64,000 bases of DNA from positions 3,844,001 through 3,908,000 of the forward strand of contig NZ_CP045293.1 in NCBI RefSeq assembly GCF_009363075.1, given 5' to 3'. The DNA is from Paenibacillus guangzhouensis. GTDB lineage: Bacteria > Bacillota > Bacilli > Paenibacillales > Paenibacillaceae. Below the pieces are notes generated by a model. The model made no database searches. It was not told where the DNA came from and was given only the letters and a program-made list of their open reading frames with translations. Position numbers and translations under genes: made by a program. Of the stretch, positions 1 through 9,332 are shown one piece after another (the first letter of the stretch is position 1; each line of letters opens with the position of its first letter).

Positions 1-221
1 TTCTCCCCTGCAAACACTTCGTACCAAGCGATTTTCTTGTCGCCATTGTAAGCTTTCTCTACCGCTGCATCCAGCACGCGTTTGGAAGCTTTCCAGATAT
101 CGCGGCCTGTGCCGTCACCTTCGATGAATGGAATAATCGGGTTGCTAGGAACCTGAAGTTTTCCGTTATCGATCGTAATTTTGTCGCCTTCTGTTGGTAA
201 AGCAAATTTCTCGAGTTGCAT
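1..221 (-). CDS. icd: Isocitrate dehydrogenase (NADP), N-terminal part
   Basis: Only the first 73 or so residues are present; the gene runs off the left edge. The start of the protein ([12 protein letters not shown], then [12 protein letters not shown]) is the conserved nucleotide/substrate-binding beginning of NADP-dependent isocitrate dehydrogenase, the TCA-cycle enzyme that oxidises isocitrate to 2-oxoglutarate. The ATG at 219-221 is preceded by an AAGGAGG ribosome binding site at about 231-237. It lies 69 bp downstream of citZ on the same strand, the usual citZ-icd(-mdh) operon of Bacillus-type Firmicutes, so it is probably co-transcribed. The product call is firm; its completeness cannot be judged here. 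Confidence 0.95.
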   Translation of the reverse strand, partial: MQLEKFALPTEGDKITIDNGKLQVPSNPIIPFIEGDGTGRDIWKASKRVLDAAVEKAYNGDKKIAWYEVFAGE

Positions 222-290
222 GTAATAAATCCTCCTTCATCTTCTTACGAATTCTATCTATCAACACTACCTATGATCATACAGGAAAGA

Positions 291-1403
291 TCAACGATTT
301 TGAATCGGAACATATTTTTGATTCGTGAGACCCGTATATTCTGCGCGAGGGCGAATAAGTCGGTTATTCTCATACTGTTCCAAAATATGCGCTGTCCATC
401 CGGATACACGGCTGATCGCAAAGATTGGTGTAAAGAGCTCGCGCTGAATGCCAAGGATCGTATAGACCGATGCAGAGTAGAAATCAACATTCGGCTTGAG
501 ACCCTTCTGGCCTGTAACCATCTCTTCAATACGAACGGACATGTCGTACAATTCCGTGTTGCCTTGCAGCTCGCTGAGGTTTTGCGACATCTTCTGCAAA
601 TGCTTCGCACGCGGATCGCCGTTCTTGTATACACGATGACCAAAGCCCATAATCTTTTCTTTGTTATCCAGCTTGGTCTGAACATAATCTTCGACACGAT
701 CGAAGGATCCGATCTCCTCTAACATGACCATCACCGCTTCGTTCGCTCCGCCATGAAGAGGTCCCTTCAATGCGCCAATTGCTGAAGTTACGCCAGAATA
801 AATATCCGATAAGGTTGCAACGGTTACGCGCGCTGCGAATGTGGATGCATTCAACTCATGGTCTGCATGAAGAACGAGAGCTTGATTTAGCGCTTTCACG
901 GCTAGTTCGCTAGGTTCTTCCCCATTGAGCATATACAAAAAGTTATGCGCAATAGATACGCCGGCTTTTGGGGCAATCGGCTCAAGACCTGCGCGAAGAC
1001 GAGATAAAGCAGCTACAATCGTTGGCAATTGCGCTTGCAATTTAATCGCTTTCCGGGTATTCGCTTCAGGACTCATATCATTCGCTGTTTCATCATACAA
1101 AGCAAGTGCAGAGACGGCCGACCGCAATGCTGCCATCGTGTTCGTCCCACTAGGATACAATCTCATTTGGTCAACCAATTCAGCTGGAATCGCGGCGGAT
1201 TCACTCAGGTCACGAAGCAATTGATCCAATTCGGCTTGCACAGGGAATCTTCCAAACCAGAGTAAATAGATTACTTCTTCAAAAGATGCATTTACTGCAA
1301 GATCATCAATATTATAGCCACGGTATGTCAGAGCACCGTCAATAATGGAGCTGATCGATGAAGTTGTTGCAACAATTCCTTCCAAGCCCTTTGTCGCTGT
1401 CAT
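291..1403 (-). CDS. citZ: Citrate synthase
   Basis: This 370-residue protein has the normal length for the short Gram-positive citrate synthases. It condenses acetyl-CoA and oxaloacetate at the entry of the TCA cycle. The catalytic signature is visible: GPLHGGANE (first His), GFGHRVYKNGDPRA (second His, oxaloacetate binding) and NVDFYSASVY (catalytic Asp). The start has a good site (AAGGAGAG before the ATG). It is followed by icd on the same strand, so the two TCA genes form an operon whose promoter should lie in the gap towards ppx. A methylcitrate synthase role cannot be excluded from sequence alone, but the icd neighbour argues for citrate synthase. Confidence 0.95.
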   Translation of the reverse strand: MTATKGLEGIVATTSSISSIIDGALTYRGYNIDDLAVNASFEEVIYLLWFGRFPVQAELDQLLRDLSESAAIPAELVDQMRLYPSGTNTMAALRSAVSALALYDETANDMSPEANTRKAIKLQAQLPTIVAALSRLRAGLEPIAPKAGVSIAHNFLYMLNGEEPSELAVKALNQALVLHADHELNASTFAARVTVATLSDIYSGVTSAIGALKGPLHGGANEAVMVMLEEIGSFDRVEDYVQTKLDNKEKIMGFGHRVYKNGDPRAKHLQKMSQNLSELQGNTELYDMSVRIEEMVTGQKGLKPNVDFYSASVYTILGIQRELFTPIFAISRVSGWTAHILEQYENNRLIRPRAEYTGLTNQKYVPIQNR

Positions 1404-1532
1404 ATACTTCTCTCCTTTGCAATGTTAGCGAGATAATCGTTAAAAAAAGATAAAAGCAGCGTGAAATTTGTCCGAAAATGAAAGCGGTTCCCTTCCAGGT
1501 CCCTCTATTTGTCAATACTCATTGCTATACTA

Positions 1533-1561
1533 ATAATATAAGACTTTGGCTGTTATGTGAA
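1533..1561 (-). promoter_or_regulatory. Candidate SigA promoter of citZ-icd
   Basis: On the minus strand TTCACA (1561-1556) and TATTAT (1538-1533) are separated by 17 bp, about 130 bp before the citZ start. The spacing is ideal and the hexamers are moderate matches. This is inference from sequence only. Confidence 0.35.
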
Positions 1562-1707
1562 CACGTAAAGCTGGAAAAGGGAATAGAATTGATTTATCAC
1601 ACCTATAATAAAAAGATGTCAGTATAAGGAAAAATGAGTAAATCTGATACGTGGTCAACATGTGAACGCGCGTACGATGAATCCGATTATCTTTTTTTGT
1701 AACCTAT

Positions 1708-1736
1708 TTCATAGGGTCAATTAAAGATGGTACAAT
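1708..1736 (+). promoter_or_regulatory. Candidate SigA promoter of ppx
   Basis: TTCATA (1708-1713) and TACAAT (1731-1736) are separated by 17 bp and end 32 bp before the ppx start codon. The -10 is close to consensus and the -35 is weaker. Confidence 0.45.
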
Positions 1737-1768
1737 AAGCGAAAATCAGCAAAAAAAGGGGCATCCGC

Positions 1769-3319
1769 ATGCGCAATTCATTATGTATCGGCATCATTGA
1801 CATCGGATCCAATTCCATTCGACTCGTCGTATACAATCGTTCAGAGAACGGAGCTTTTCAAATTATTGATGAGAGCAAATACGCAGCAAGGCTTAGTCAG
1901 CTTGTCGATTCGGAGAATGTTATCGATTTGGATCAACTCGGGCCATTGATTGAACGTTTAAATCATTTCAAGCGGATTTGTGAAATCCATCAAGCAGATA
2001 CGATCCGCGTGGCGGCGACAGCCGCGATCCGCAATGCGGTCAATCGGGACGCGCTCATCTCGTATTTGCAACAACATACCGGCTTAACAATCGAAGTCAT
2101 ATCCGGCGAGCAGGAGGCCTACTACGGATTTATTAGCATGGCGAACACCATGGACGTTCATGACGGATTTCTTATAGACATCGGCGGCGGCAGCACCGAG
2201 ATCACTTTATTTAGAGATCGTAAGATCGTGAAGAGCGTGTCCTTCCCGTTTGGTTGTGTAAATACAGCGAAAACATTCGGTCAGAGTGATCCCTTATCCG
2301 ATTCGGATTTGATGCGGATACAAGCCATGATCCAAGAAGCTATAGTACGGGAACCGTGGCTTACAAATGCACCAGGTTTGCCTATGATCTGTTTAGGCGG
2401 AGCAGCACGCACCATTGCTAAAATGGAGCAGATGCGCACAAAATACTCGCTCCAACGTATTCATCAATACCAAATGGAATCCGCTCAAGTGTCAGACATG
2501 CTGGATCGGCTCCGAGAACTCCCGTTCGCGCAGCGCGCCAGCGTACCCGGATTGTCCAAAGACCGTGTAGATATCATTATTCCCGGCATCATTATTCTAC
2601 AGACGATGTTCCAGCATTGCAGTTGCACGCATTATTTGATGAGCGGCTCAGGTATACGAGATGGCCTGTTCTATGAGACCATTATGCCGAAAGCGCCGAT
2701 TGTCCCAGACGTATTGGAACACAGCCTGAATAACTTGATGGCTCTGCGTTTATCCGCTATTCCAAGGGATCATGTCGACCAAGTCAACCGACTTGGGAAC
2801 CAGCTTTTCCAAAGCCTTCAAGAGAACAAGCCATTTAAGCTGACTACACAGGACGGGTTGTATTTGCACATCAGCTCATTGCTCTATCGAATCGGTACTA
2901 TGATTGATTATTACGGGTATAGTCAACATACATTTTATCTGATCATGAATGCACGCCTATATGGCTTGACGCATCGGGAACAAATCCTCTGCGCTATGAT
3001 TGCCTCTTATACGACCAAAGGCCGTGCGCGTCGAGCCGTTGCTGAGTACAAAGATATACTTGATGAAAGCGATTATCCGCGAATATGCAAGCTAGGGTCT
3101 TTGCTCCAGCTGGCCATTGCGCTCGACAAAAGCGAAACGCAATCCATACAATCACTGGACATTCTAATTCGAAAAAATAAATTGCGGATACAGGCCTTGC
3201 GCCATCATGGTATCGCCTTTGAACAGATGGAAGTGCAAGGTGTAGCAAAAGAGTTCAAAAAATCGTGGGAGCTTACCCCTATACTCACATCAGAGATTGA
3301 ACCACTTGCCTCAACTTGA
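1769..3319 (+). CDS. ppx: Exopolyphosphatase, Ppx/GppA family
   Basis: This 516-residue enzyme is expected to remove terminal phosphate from polyphosphate (or from pppGpp). The ASKHA-fold signature is clear: an N-terminal phosphate loop with IDIGSNSIRLVVY, a middle ISGEQEAYYGF, the second phosphate loop DIGGGSTEI near residue 140, and CLGGAARTIAKM near 210. The C-terminal 200 residues form the helical HD-like domain of the long Ppx class. The start codon follows the run AAAAAAAGGGGCATCCGC, a usable but not ideal ribosome binding site. It converges on ppk, with a shared terminator between them, so synthesis and breakdown of polyphosphate are encoded side by side. Exopolyphosphatase and guanosine pentaphosphatase activities cannot be separated by sequence; the ppk neighbour favours the former. 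Confidence 0.93.
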   Translation: MRNSLCIGIIDIGSNSIRLVVYNRSENGAFQIIDESKYAARLSQLVDSENVIDLDQLGPLIERLNHFKRICEIHQADTIRVAATAAIRNAVNRDALISYLQQHTGLTIEVISGEQEAYYGFISMANTMDVHDGFLIDIGGGSTEITLFRDRKIVKSVSFPFGCVNTAKTFGQSDPLSDSDLMRIQAMIQEAIVREPWLTNAPGLPMICLGGAARTIAKMEQMRTKYSLQRIHQYQMESAQVSDMLDRLRELPFAQRASVPGLSKDRVDIIIPGIIILQTMFQHCSCTHYLMSGSGIRDGLFYETIMPKAPIVPDVLEHSLNNLMALRLSAIPRDHVDQVNRLGNQLFQSLQENKPFKLTTQDGLYLHISSLLYRIGTMIDYYGYSQHTFYLIMNARLYGLTHREQILCAMIASYTTKGRARRAVAEYKDILDESDYPRICKLGSLLQLAIALDKSETQSIQSLDILIRKNKLRIQALRHHGIAFEQMEVQGVAKEFKKSWELTPILTSEIEPLAST

Positions 3320-3330
3320 GAAACACAACA

Positions 3331-3364
3331 AAAAGGAGCCGCTTCGTTGAAGCTGGCTCCTTTT
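3331..3364. terminator. Bidirectional terminator between ppx and ppk
   Basis: AAAAGGAGCC pairs with GGCTCCTTTT and the stem extends through GCTTC/GAAGC around a short loop. The A-run on one side and T-run on the other make it work for both convergent genes. Confidence 0.85.
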
Positions 3365-3402
3365 GATTCAAACACGTCAATTGGGGTGGCTTGTGTCCCT
3401 CA

Positions 3403-5487
3403 TCAGACACGGACAGGCATGACCTTCCATGCTTCAATCTGCATCGCTTCGAACTGGCTCCGGCAAGGTCTGCCGTCTTGTCTCACACGCGCATACGTGC
3501 CATTCAATTGTAATTCCCTTGCCTTTACATTATCTCGCAGCTTCAACTGAAGCATTTGAATCAGGGACTTACAGAGCGCCTTATCGATCACGGGACACAT
3601 GAGTTCAATCCGTCGCGTCAAATTCCTTGTCATCCAATCCGCACTCGATAAATACACTTCTTCGTCTCCGCCATTTTTGAAATAGATAATCCGAGAATGC
3701 TCCAAGAACCGATCCACGATGCTAATGACGCGAATATTCTCGCTGAGGCCTGGCACTCCTGGTCGCAAACAACATACCCCTCGCACGATGAGGTCGATCC
3801 GAACGCCCATCTGCGAAGCCGCATAGAGATGGTCAATCATTTCTTGATTGGACAATGAATTCACTTGCGCGATAATATGCGCTTCCTTCCCTTCTGCGGC
3901 CCATTTCATTTCGCGTTCGATCTTCATGATCAGCTTGTCCTTTAATTCCGTAGGCGCAACGCCAAATGCCTGCCAATCATGCGGTGCGGAATACCCCGTC
4001 ACCTCATTGAACAGAAGCGACGCATCTTCGCCGATCACGGGGTTCGCTGTGAACAAACCTGCATCCGTGTATAGCTTGGCTGTATTTTCATTGTAATTGC
4101 CGGTTCCAACGTGGACATACCTACGGAGCATCGACTGTTCGCGCCGAACGACAAGCGTAATCTTCGCATGCGTTTTTAAGCCTACGAGTCCGTATACAAC
4201 ATGACAACCCGCCTTTTCGAGTTGGCGTGCCCAAGCGATATTCCGTTCTTCGTCGAACCGCGCCTTCAGCTCTACGACAACGGTCACTTGCTTCCCGGAC
4301 TCAGCTGCCCTCGCCAGCGCCTGAACAAGGATAGAGTTGCCTGAGACACGGTATAACGTCATTTTAATCGCTAGTACTTCAGGGTCATCCGCAGCTTGAC
4401 ATACAAAATCGTTCACGGCATCAAATGATTCATAGGGATGATACATCAGCACATCCTTCGTCCGCAGCACTTGGAACAAATCTTCTGCATCGGCCAACTC
4501 TTCTGGATATACGGGGTCGAGCTTAGGAAATCGCAGATGGTCCACATTCTGCAGCGACATCGCGAACTTCATCAAGAAGCTTAAGTCAATGGGACCGTCA
4601 ATCGTAAACACATGCTCCATAATTTCGAACTCTTCTTTGAGCAGTTGAAGCGCATAGGGGTGCATCCCTGATTCGACTTCGAGTCGGACCGGAACACCCC
4701 AACGACGACGCCTTAGCTCTTTCTCAATCTCTTCCAGTAAATCCTCTGCGCCTTCTTCATCCAGCGTCAGGTCGGCGTTCCTTGTCATGCGGAACCCATG
4801 AACAGCAACAGGGATATAGCCGCTAAACAACATTTCAATATGTACTTTAATCAGGTCTTCTAACAAGATGAACTCTTGTTTCTTGCTGTTCGTCCGACTA
4901 GGAACATGAATATACCTCGGAAGGATCGATGGGACCTGTACGACGGCAAAAAACAGATCTTGATCGGTTTCCTTCGATCCATCCGACCATTCATGTTTCC
5001 GTTGTAATACGACGGCCAGATACAGCTCGTTCGTATGAACCAACGGAAAAGGGCGGCTCTGGTCCACAGCCATTGGCGTTAATACCGGAAACACAATTTC
5101 ATCAAAATAAACCTGCATGGCTTTTTGCTGCGTGTTATTCAAATCGTCAAACGTTGTAAATACCAAACCCTCTTTATGCAAACTCCGAATTAATTCCCGA
5201 TAGGTTCGATATTGATCCGTTACTGCTTTGTTCGTCCGCTTCATCAAGCGCTTCAATAACCCTGAAGGGGTATAGCCGGTAAAGTCTTTTTTGTGATATC
5301 CAAGCCGTATTTGATCATGGATACCCGCGACGCGCACACTCATAAACTCATCCAAATTGCTTGATACAATTGATAAAAATTTCACCCGTTCCAAGAGCGG
5401 CGTCTCTGGATCCTGGGCCTCCTCCAGAACCCGGCGATTAAACTCCAACCAACTTAAGTCACGATTCACATATTTTGCAGAAATCAT
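3403..5487 (-). CDS. ppk: Polyphosphate kinase
   Basis: This is a PPK1-type polyphosphate kinase of 694 residues (counted from the chosen ATG) that polymerises the gamma-phosphate of ATP into polyphosphate. The N-terminal YVNRDLSWLEFNRRVLEEA and SSNLDEFMSVRVAGI are family hallmarks. The phosphorylated histidine lies in KTHAKITLVVR, followed by YVHVGTGNYNENTAKLYTD; a second active-site histidine and arginines lie further on. The ATG at 5485-5487 is chosen because conservation begins just after it; a GTG at 5509-5511 would add eight residues, and neither ribosome site is ideal. The gene is convergent with ppx. Three or four TTTACA-like hexamers at 11-bp spacing lie upstream, so control by PhoP under phosphate starvation is a reasonable inference. 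Confidence 0.95.
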   Translation of the reverse strand: MISAKYVNRDLSWLEFNRRVLEEAQDPETPLLERVKFLSIVSSNLDEFMSVRVAGIHDQIRLGYHKKDFTGYTPSGLLKRLMKRTNKAVTDQYRTYRELIRSLHKEGLVFTTFDDLNNTQQKAMQVYFDEIVFPVLTPMAVDQSRPFPLVHTNELYLAVVLQRKHEWSDGSKETDQDLFFAVVQVPSILPRYIHVPSRTNSKKQEFILLEDLIKVHIEMLFSGYIPVAVHGFRMTRNADLTLDEEGAEDLLEEIEKELRRRRWGVPVRLEVESGMHPYALQLLKEEFEIMEHVFTIDGPIDLSFLMKFAMSLQNVDHLRFPKLDPVYPEELADAEDLFQVLRTKDVLMYHPYESFDAVNDFVCQAADDPEVLAIKMTLYRVSGNSILVQALARAAESGKQVTVVVELKARFDEERNIAWARQLEKAGCHVVYGLVGLKTHAKITLVVRREQSMLRRYVHVGTGNYNENTAKLYTDAGLFTANPVIGEDASLLFNEVTGYSAPHDWQAFGVAPTELKDKLIMKIEREMKWAAEGKEAHIIAQVNSLSNQEMIDHLYAASQMGVRIDLIVRGVCCLRPGVPGLSENIRVISIVDRFLEHSRIIYFKNGGDEEVYLSSADWMTRNLTRRIELMCPVIDKALCKSLIQMLQLKLRDNVKARELQLNGTYARVRQDGRPCRSQFEAMQIEAWKVMPVRV

Positions 5488-5557
5488 CCGTGTCTGAATT
5501 CCTCTCTCCACAAGGGATTAAACCTTATCCTATTATGAGTCTATTATTCAGTACGAA

Positions 5558-5596
5558 TGTTTGGACAGTTTTAAGATTTTGTAAACGCAGTGTAAA
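5558..5596 (-). promoter_or_regulatory. Candidate Pho box (PhoP site) upstream of ppk
   Basis: Read on the minus strand, hexamers TTTACA (5596-5591), TTTACA (5585-5580), TTAAAA (5574-5569) and CAAACA (5563-5558) follow one another with exact 5-bp spacers. PhoP of Bacillus binds direct repeats of TT(A/C/T)A(C/T)A spaced about one helical turn apart. The first two match fully and the last two are degenerate. Confidence 0.45.
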
Positions 5597-5686
5597 CATA
5601 AATTAAAGTCGTGATTTGATCAATACAAGCATAGGTATAGGAGAGACAAGTATTAACGCATTCTCGCTAGAAGGGAGCACTCTCCT

Positions 5687-6808
5687 GTGGAACATTTGGT
5701 TGTCAAAAAACTGCTGCGCGGCTGCTGGGTTCTCTTCATCTGCATCGCCATCATATACGCGCTCTACTTCGTTACGCCGCTGATCTACCCGTTCGTCTTA
5801 GCGTGGGTTATCGCTTATTTCCTCAATCCCATCGTCAATATGCTAGAGCAGAAGATGAGGATGCCCCGGTGGCTTGCCGTCACAATCGCCATATTCGGAT
5901 TCGTCGTTACGATGCTGACCATCGTGTCCGCTGTCATTACGCGCATCATTATCGAAATCTTCAACTTATCTCAGTCGCTTGAAGGCAGCATCGATAATCT
6001 GAAGAACATGTTCGTGAACATCCTCGAAAACGAACGGCTAAACCGATTCATCACCCAAATCAGCTCATTCTATGAAAATAACCACAGCGTGCAGGACACC
6101 ATCAACAACAATATGAACCATACGGCACAGACTTTAGCCGATGCCTTCTCCAACCTGATCAGCACGATGCTGAACAGCATCCTGTCCATTCTCTCCTCGC
6201 TGCCGAATATCGCCACGATCTTCATCGTCGTCATTCTGGCTGTCTTCTTTATTAGTAAAGATTGGGTTGAGCTTATGCGATGGGTACGCAAATGGCTGCC
6301 TGAGCGCGTCAAGCAGCCAGTCTCGATCATATGGGTCGATCTTCAGAAAGCATTGGTCGGATATCTCAGAGCGCAATTTATCGTAATCTCGTTAACAGCC
6401 ATCGTTGTCATTCTAGGCCTAATTATTCTACATATCCAATATGCGATTACGATTGGGCTGCTCATTGGTCTCCTTGACCTCATGCCCTATCTCGGGGTTG
6501 GTATTGCGATGGTACCGTGGATTGCCTATTCTTACATGAGTGGCGACCATAATCAAGCCATTGGTCTTGGTATCCTCTACTGTGTCATTCTCATTGCAAG
6601 GCAGATTGTTGAGCCGAAAATCCTTGCTTCGAGCGTGGGGTTAAATCCGCTTCCCACGTTAATCGCCATGTTCGTCGGTCTTCAACTCTTCGGCATACTC
6701 GGACTCATTATTGGCCCTGTTACGCTCGTCATTGCATCCGCAATCCAACGTGCGAACGTGTTCCGTGACGTATGGCATTATATTTTTAGAGGTGGGCGTC
6801 ACATCTAA
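5687..6808 (+). CDS. ytvI: YtvI-type sporulation integral membrane protein (AI-2E transporter family)
   Basis: This 373-residue protein has the AI-2E exporter/PerM fold: an N-terminal hydrophobic hairpin (residues 12-50), a third segment at about 62-85, a soluble amphipathic middle, and four or five C-terminal transmembrane helices with the family motifs LIGLLDLMPYLGVG and EPKILASSVGLNPLPTL. It sits next to fxsA near citZ, as YtvI does in Bacillus, so the orthology is supported by position. The start is a GTG at 5687 behind AAGGGAG. Its 3' end overlaps the convergent fxsA by 4 bp. The substrate is unknown. A second member of the same family lies at 49.4 kb. Confidence 0.85.
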   Translation: MEHLVVKKLLRGCWVLFICIAIIYALYFVTPLIYPFVLAWVIAYFLNPIVNMLEQKMRMPRWLAVTIAIFGFVVTMLTIVSAVITRIIIEIFNLSQSLEGSIDNLKNMFVNILENERLNRFITQISSFYENNHSVQDTINNNMNHTAQTLADAFSNLISTMLNSILSILSSLPNIATIFIVVILAVFFISKDWVELMRWVRKWLPERVKQPVSIIWVDLQKALVGYLRAQFIVISLTAIVVILGLIILHIQYAITIGLLIGLLDLMPYLGVGIAMVPWIAYSYMSGDHNQAIGLGILYCVILIARQIVEPKILASSVGLNPLPTLIAMFVGLQLFGILGLIIGPVTLVIASAIQRANVFRDVWHYIFRGGRHI

Positions 6809-7200
6809 CGGCGGTAGATGGTAAACCGACCATTCTGCATCTTCTTCATGATCCACATGAGGATCAACCAGCGGTACAGCGGCCGCGTCAGCGGGAACGC
6901 TAACGTAAACCCAATGATATCCGTTATAAAGCCAGGAATGATGAGCAGCCATCCGCCGAGCAGCACGCATATCCCATCGATAAAGGTACGCCCAGGGACT
7001 TTTCCTTCACTCATTTGCTTCTTCGCGTCCTCTAGCACCTTCATGCCCTCAAATCGAGCGATGGCTACACCCAGAAGGGATGTAAGTGCCATGAGAAGTA
7101 ACGTGTAGCCGCCGCCAATCCATCGGCTAACGAGCGTGATACCGAATGCTTCGACAATGAATACACCCAAGATAACCCACATGCTATTCCTCAATAACAT
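6805..7200 (-). CDS. fxsA: FxsA family membrane protein
   Basis: This 131-residue protein has two N-terminal transmembrane helices (about residues 7-25 and 27-45), a short basic stretch, then two more hydrophobic segments around PGRTFIDGICVLLGGWLLIIPGFITDIIGF. That proline/glycine-rich motif is typical of FxsA (suppressor of F exclusion of phage T7; YtwI in Bacillus). The exact role is unknown. The ATG at 7200 has a strong AAGGAGG site and overlaps the end of the thioesterase gene by 17 bp, so the two are translationally linked. Confidence 0.85.
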   Translation of the reverse strand: MLLRNSMWVILGVFIVEAFGITLVSRWIGGGYTLLLMALTSLLGVAIARFEGMKVLEDAKKQMSEGKVPGRTFIDGICVLLGGWLLIIPGFITDIIGFTLAFPLTRPLYRWLILMWIMKKMQNGRFTIYRR

Positions 7201-7693
7201 CCGAGGCCCTCCTTTCTACAGCTTGTTCTAAGCAAGCATATAATTCTGGCGCTTCCTTGTCCATTCGCACCGGGCGAAAATCACGGTTGACCCATATATG
7301 ATGCGTCTCACCGGATACAAGCAGCTTGCCTTCAGGCGCCGCCGTTACAGGGGATGATGCCAATGCTCTGCGCTCCTCGTCCGAATATAGACGCACTTCG
7401 GATTGGAAATGCAGCTTCCGCGAACTATAGGCAGCGATGCGGGTGCATACCGTCACTTGATCATCGTACTTCGCAGGCAGCCGGAATTTCGTCGTGAGCT
7501 CCGTAACGGGCAGCAATAATCCTCGTTTCTCAATATCAATGTATTCAATCCCTAACTCACGGATGAGCTCGGTTCGCCCAATTTCGAACCAGTTCAAATA
7601 ATTCGCGTGATACACAACTCCCATTTGATCTGTCTCTTGATATCTTACCCGTAATTGCGTATAAAACCAACGGCTATATTGTTCTGCTTCCAT
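7184..7693 (-). CDS. Acyl-CoA thioesterase, YbgC/hotdog family
   Basis: This is a hotdog-fold thioesterase of about 169 residues that probably hydrolyses acyl-CoA esters in the cytoplasm. The motif RVRYQETDQMGVVYHANYLNW, with its catalytic Asp and following His-Ala-Asn, and FEIGRTELIRELG are the 4HBT signature. I start it at the ATG 7691-7693 (MEAEQYSRW) and not at the upstream ATG at 7744, because the longer form would begin inside the terminator hairpin of pyk and adds a sequence unlike the family. The ribosome site is only moderate (GAAAGGGG). The gene overlaps fxsA downstream. Confidence 0.82.
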   Translation of the reverse strand: MEAEQYSRWFYTQLRVRYQETDQMGVVYHANYLNWFEIGRTELIRELGIEYIDIEKRGLLLPVTELTTKFRLPAKYDDQVTVCTRIAAYSSRKLHFQSEVRLYSDEERRALASSPVTAAPEGKLLVSGETHHIWVNRDFRPVRMDKEAPELYACLEQAVERRASDVIEE

Positions 7694-7717
7694 GATTGTA
7701 GGCAGGCCCCTTTCTTG

Positions 7718-7753
7718 CAAAAAAAGAGCAATGGCTAGTCCCATTGCTCTTTC
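7718..7753 (-). terminator. Terminator after pyk
   Basis: AAGAGCAATGG (7724-7734) pairs perfectly with CCATTGCTCTT (7741-7751) and on the minus strand is followed by seven T. It separates pyk from the thioesterase gene. Confidence 0.9.
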
Positions 7754-7778
7754 TTATTTTATCGCTATCTATAATGAA

Positions 7779-9203
7779 TTAACGTTTTTTCGCGTGGCAA
7801 ACTTTGATCAAGTTCGTCGAGCCGGATTGACCAGCAGGCACACCTGCAGTAATCACGATCAGATCGTCTTCTTCCACAAGACCGGAGTTGAATCCGCCTT
7901 GGATCGCGCTATCGAACATGCTGTCTGTCGATGTCGCAACTTCGCCTTTAACTGGGATAACACCCCAAGTTAATGCAAGACGACGCATCACTTGTTCTTC
8001 AGGCGTTACAGCAACGATTGGAGCTTTCGGACGGTATTTGGATACCATACGCGCTGTGTAACCGGATTGTGTCGAGCTGATGATCGCTTTTGCATCCAAA
8101 TCAAGCGCAGAGCTTGCAACCGCTTGGCTGATCGCTTCTGTGATGGAAGCTTGTTGTGCTAAGCGTTGTTTGAAGAACAACTCGCGGTGATGAAGCGCCG
8201 CTTCCGCACGCTCAGCAATACGAGACATCGTCTGAACGGATTCAACAGGGTATTTCCCCGCAGCTGTCTCACCAGAAAGCATGATTGCATCTGTACCGTC
8301 GAAAATCGCGTTCGCTACGTCACTTGCTTCAGCGCGTGTAGGTCTTGGGTTACGTTGCATGGAATCAAGCATTTGTGTAGCTGTAATAACCGGTTTACCT
8401 GCACGGTTACATTTCTCAATCATCAATTTCTGTGCAAGAGGCACTTCTTCCGCTGGGATCTCAACACCAAGGTCACCACGAGCAACCATCAGGCCGTCAG
8501 ACACTTCAAGGATTTCATCCAAGTTGTCCACACCTTGTTGGTTCTCAATTTTGGAGATGATTTGGATATGCGTAGCGTTATGCTTCTCAAGCAATTCACG
8601 GATTTCAAGCACGTCGCTTGCTTTACGAACGAACGAAGCTGCGATGAAGTCGATTCCTTGCTCAATACCGAAACGAATATCGCTAGCATCTTTTTCTGTG
8701 ATCCCTGGCAAAGAAATTTTAACGCCTGGAACGTTAACACCTTTCTTGCTCTTGATTGTGCCGCCGTTCACAATTTTACACTTGATTTCAGTTCCTTTGA
8801 TCTCAACAACTGTTAAACCAATCAAACCGTCATCGATTAGAATTGTGGATCCAACTTCGACATCATTCGGCAACTGTTCATATGTAACCGAAATGCGATC
8901 TTTATCGCCAAGAATTTCTTCTGTCGTTAATGTAATATACTCATCTTGAACCAAGTCGATAGGCTCAACTGCCAATTTACCCGTACGAATTTCTGGGCCT
9001 TTCGTATCTAGTAGAATTGCAACAGTTTTATTTAATTCCTGGCAAGCTTGACGAATCGTCTTGATTCGATTGCCGTGCTCTTCAAAATCACCATGGGAAA
9101 AATTAAGACGTGCTACATTCATGCCAGCTAGAATCAGTTTCTTTGTATTTTCTAGGGATTCGCTGGATGGACCGATCGTACATACAATTTTAGTTTTGCG
9201 CAT
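7779..9203 (-). CDS. pyk: Pyruvate kinase, short form
   Basis: This 474-residue enzyme converts phosphoenolpyruvate and ADP to pyruvate and ATP. Motifs in order: [39 protein letters not shown], the active-site lysine region [23 protein letters not shown] and [15 protein letters not shown]. The start is the ATG at 9201-9203 (MRKTKIV), preceded by GGAGG; the ORF is open seven codons further but without a ribosome site. Bacillus pyruvate kinases carry an extra PEP-utiliser-like C-terminal domain (about 585 residues), which is absent here. pfkA, normally between accA and pyk in Bacillus, is not present. Confidence 0.97.
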   Translation of the reverse strand: MRKTKIVCTIGPSSESLENTKKLILAGMNVARLNFSHGDFEEHGNRIKTIRQACQELNKTVAILLDTKGPEIRTGKLAVEPIDLVQDEYITLTTEEILGDKDRISVTYEQLPNDVEVGSTILIDDGLIGLTVVEIKGTEIKCKIVNGGTIKSKKGVNVPGVKISLPGITEKDASDIRFGIEQGIDFIAASFVRKASDVLEIRELLEKHNATHIQIISKIENQQGVDNLDEILEVSDGLMVARGDLGVEIPAEEVPLAQKLMIEKCNRAGKPVITATQMLDSMQRNPRPTRAEASDVANAIFDGTDAIMLSGETAAGKYPVESVQTMSRIAERAEAALHHRELFFKQRLAQQASITEAISQAVASSALDLDAKAIISSTQSGYTARMVSKYRPKAPIVAVTPEEQVMRRLALTWGVIPVKGEVATSTDSMFDSAIQGGFNSGLVEEDDLIVITAGVPAGQSGSTNLIKVCHAKKR

Positions 9204-9332
9204 TATGATTTCCTCCGTTTTCAAAGCATCTCTTCACAACTAATTAATTTACAACAAAATAGCATTTTTGTACATGAGAATTGTCATATCTACAATATTA
9301 CCAGTCTCTCCAACTGTGCCGGAAGCCAATCA

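Larger units (their letters stand above)
1404..1768. other. Divergent intergenic region between citZ and ppx
   Basis: This 365-bp gap without genes separates two divergently transcribed genes. It holds the candidate promoters for citZ (minus strand, about 1533-1561) and ppx (plus strand, 1708-1736). No riboswitch-like fold or repeat was noticed. A TTGACA hexamer on the minus strand (1510-1515) has no matching -10 at the right distance. Confidence 0.6.

Noticed and set aside
7694-7744. Upstream start for the thioesterase gene
   Set aside because: It begins inside the perfect pyk terminator hairpin and adds residues unlike the family.
8166-8949. Two long plus-strand frames (216 and 222 codons) opposite pyk
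   Set aside because: Antisense to a highly conserved gene, with no ribosome site and a cysteine/serine-rich composition.
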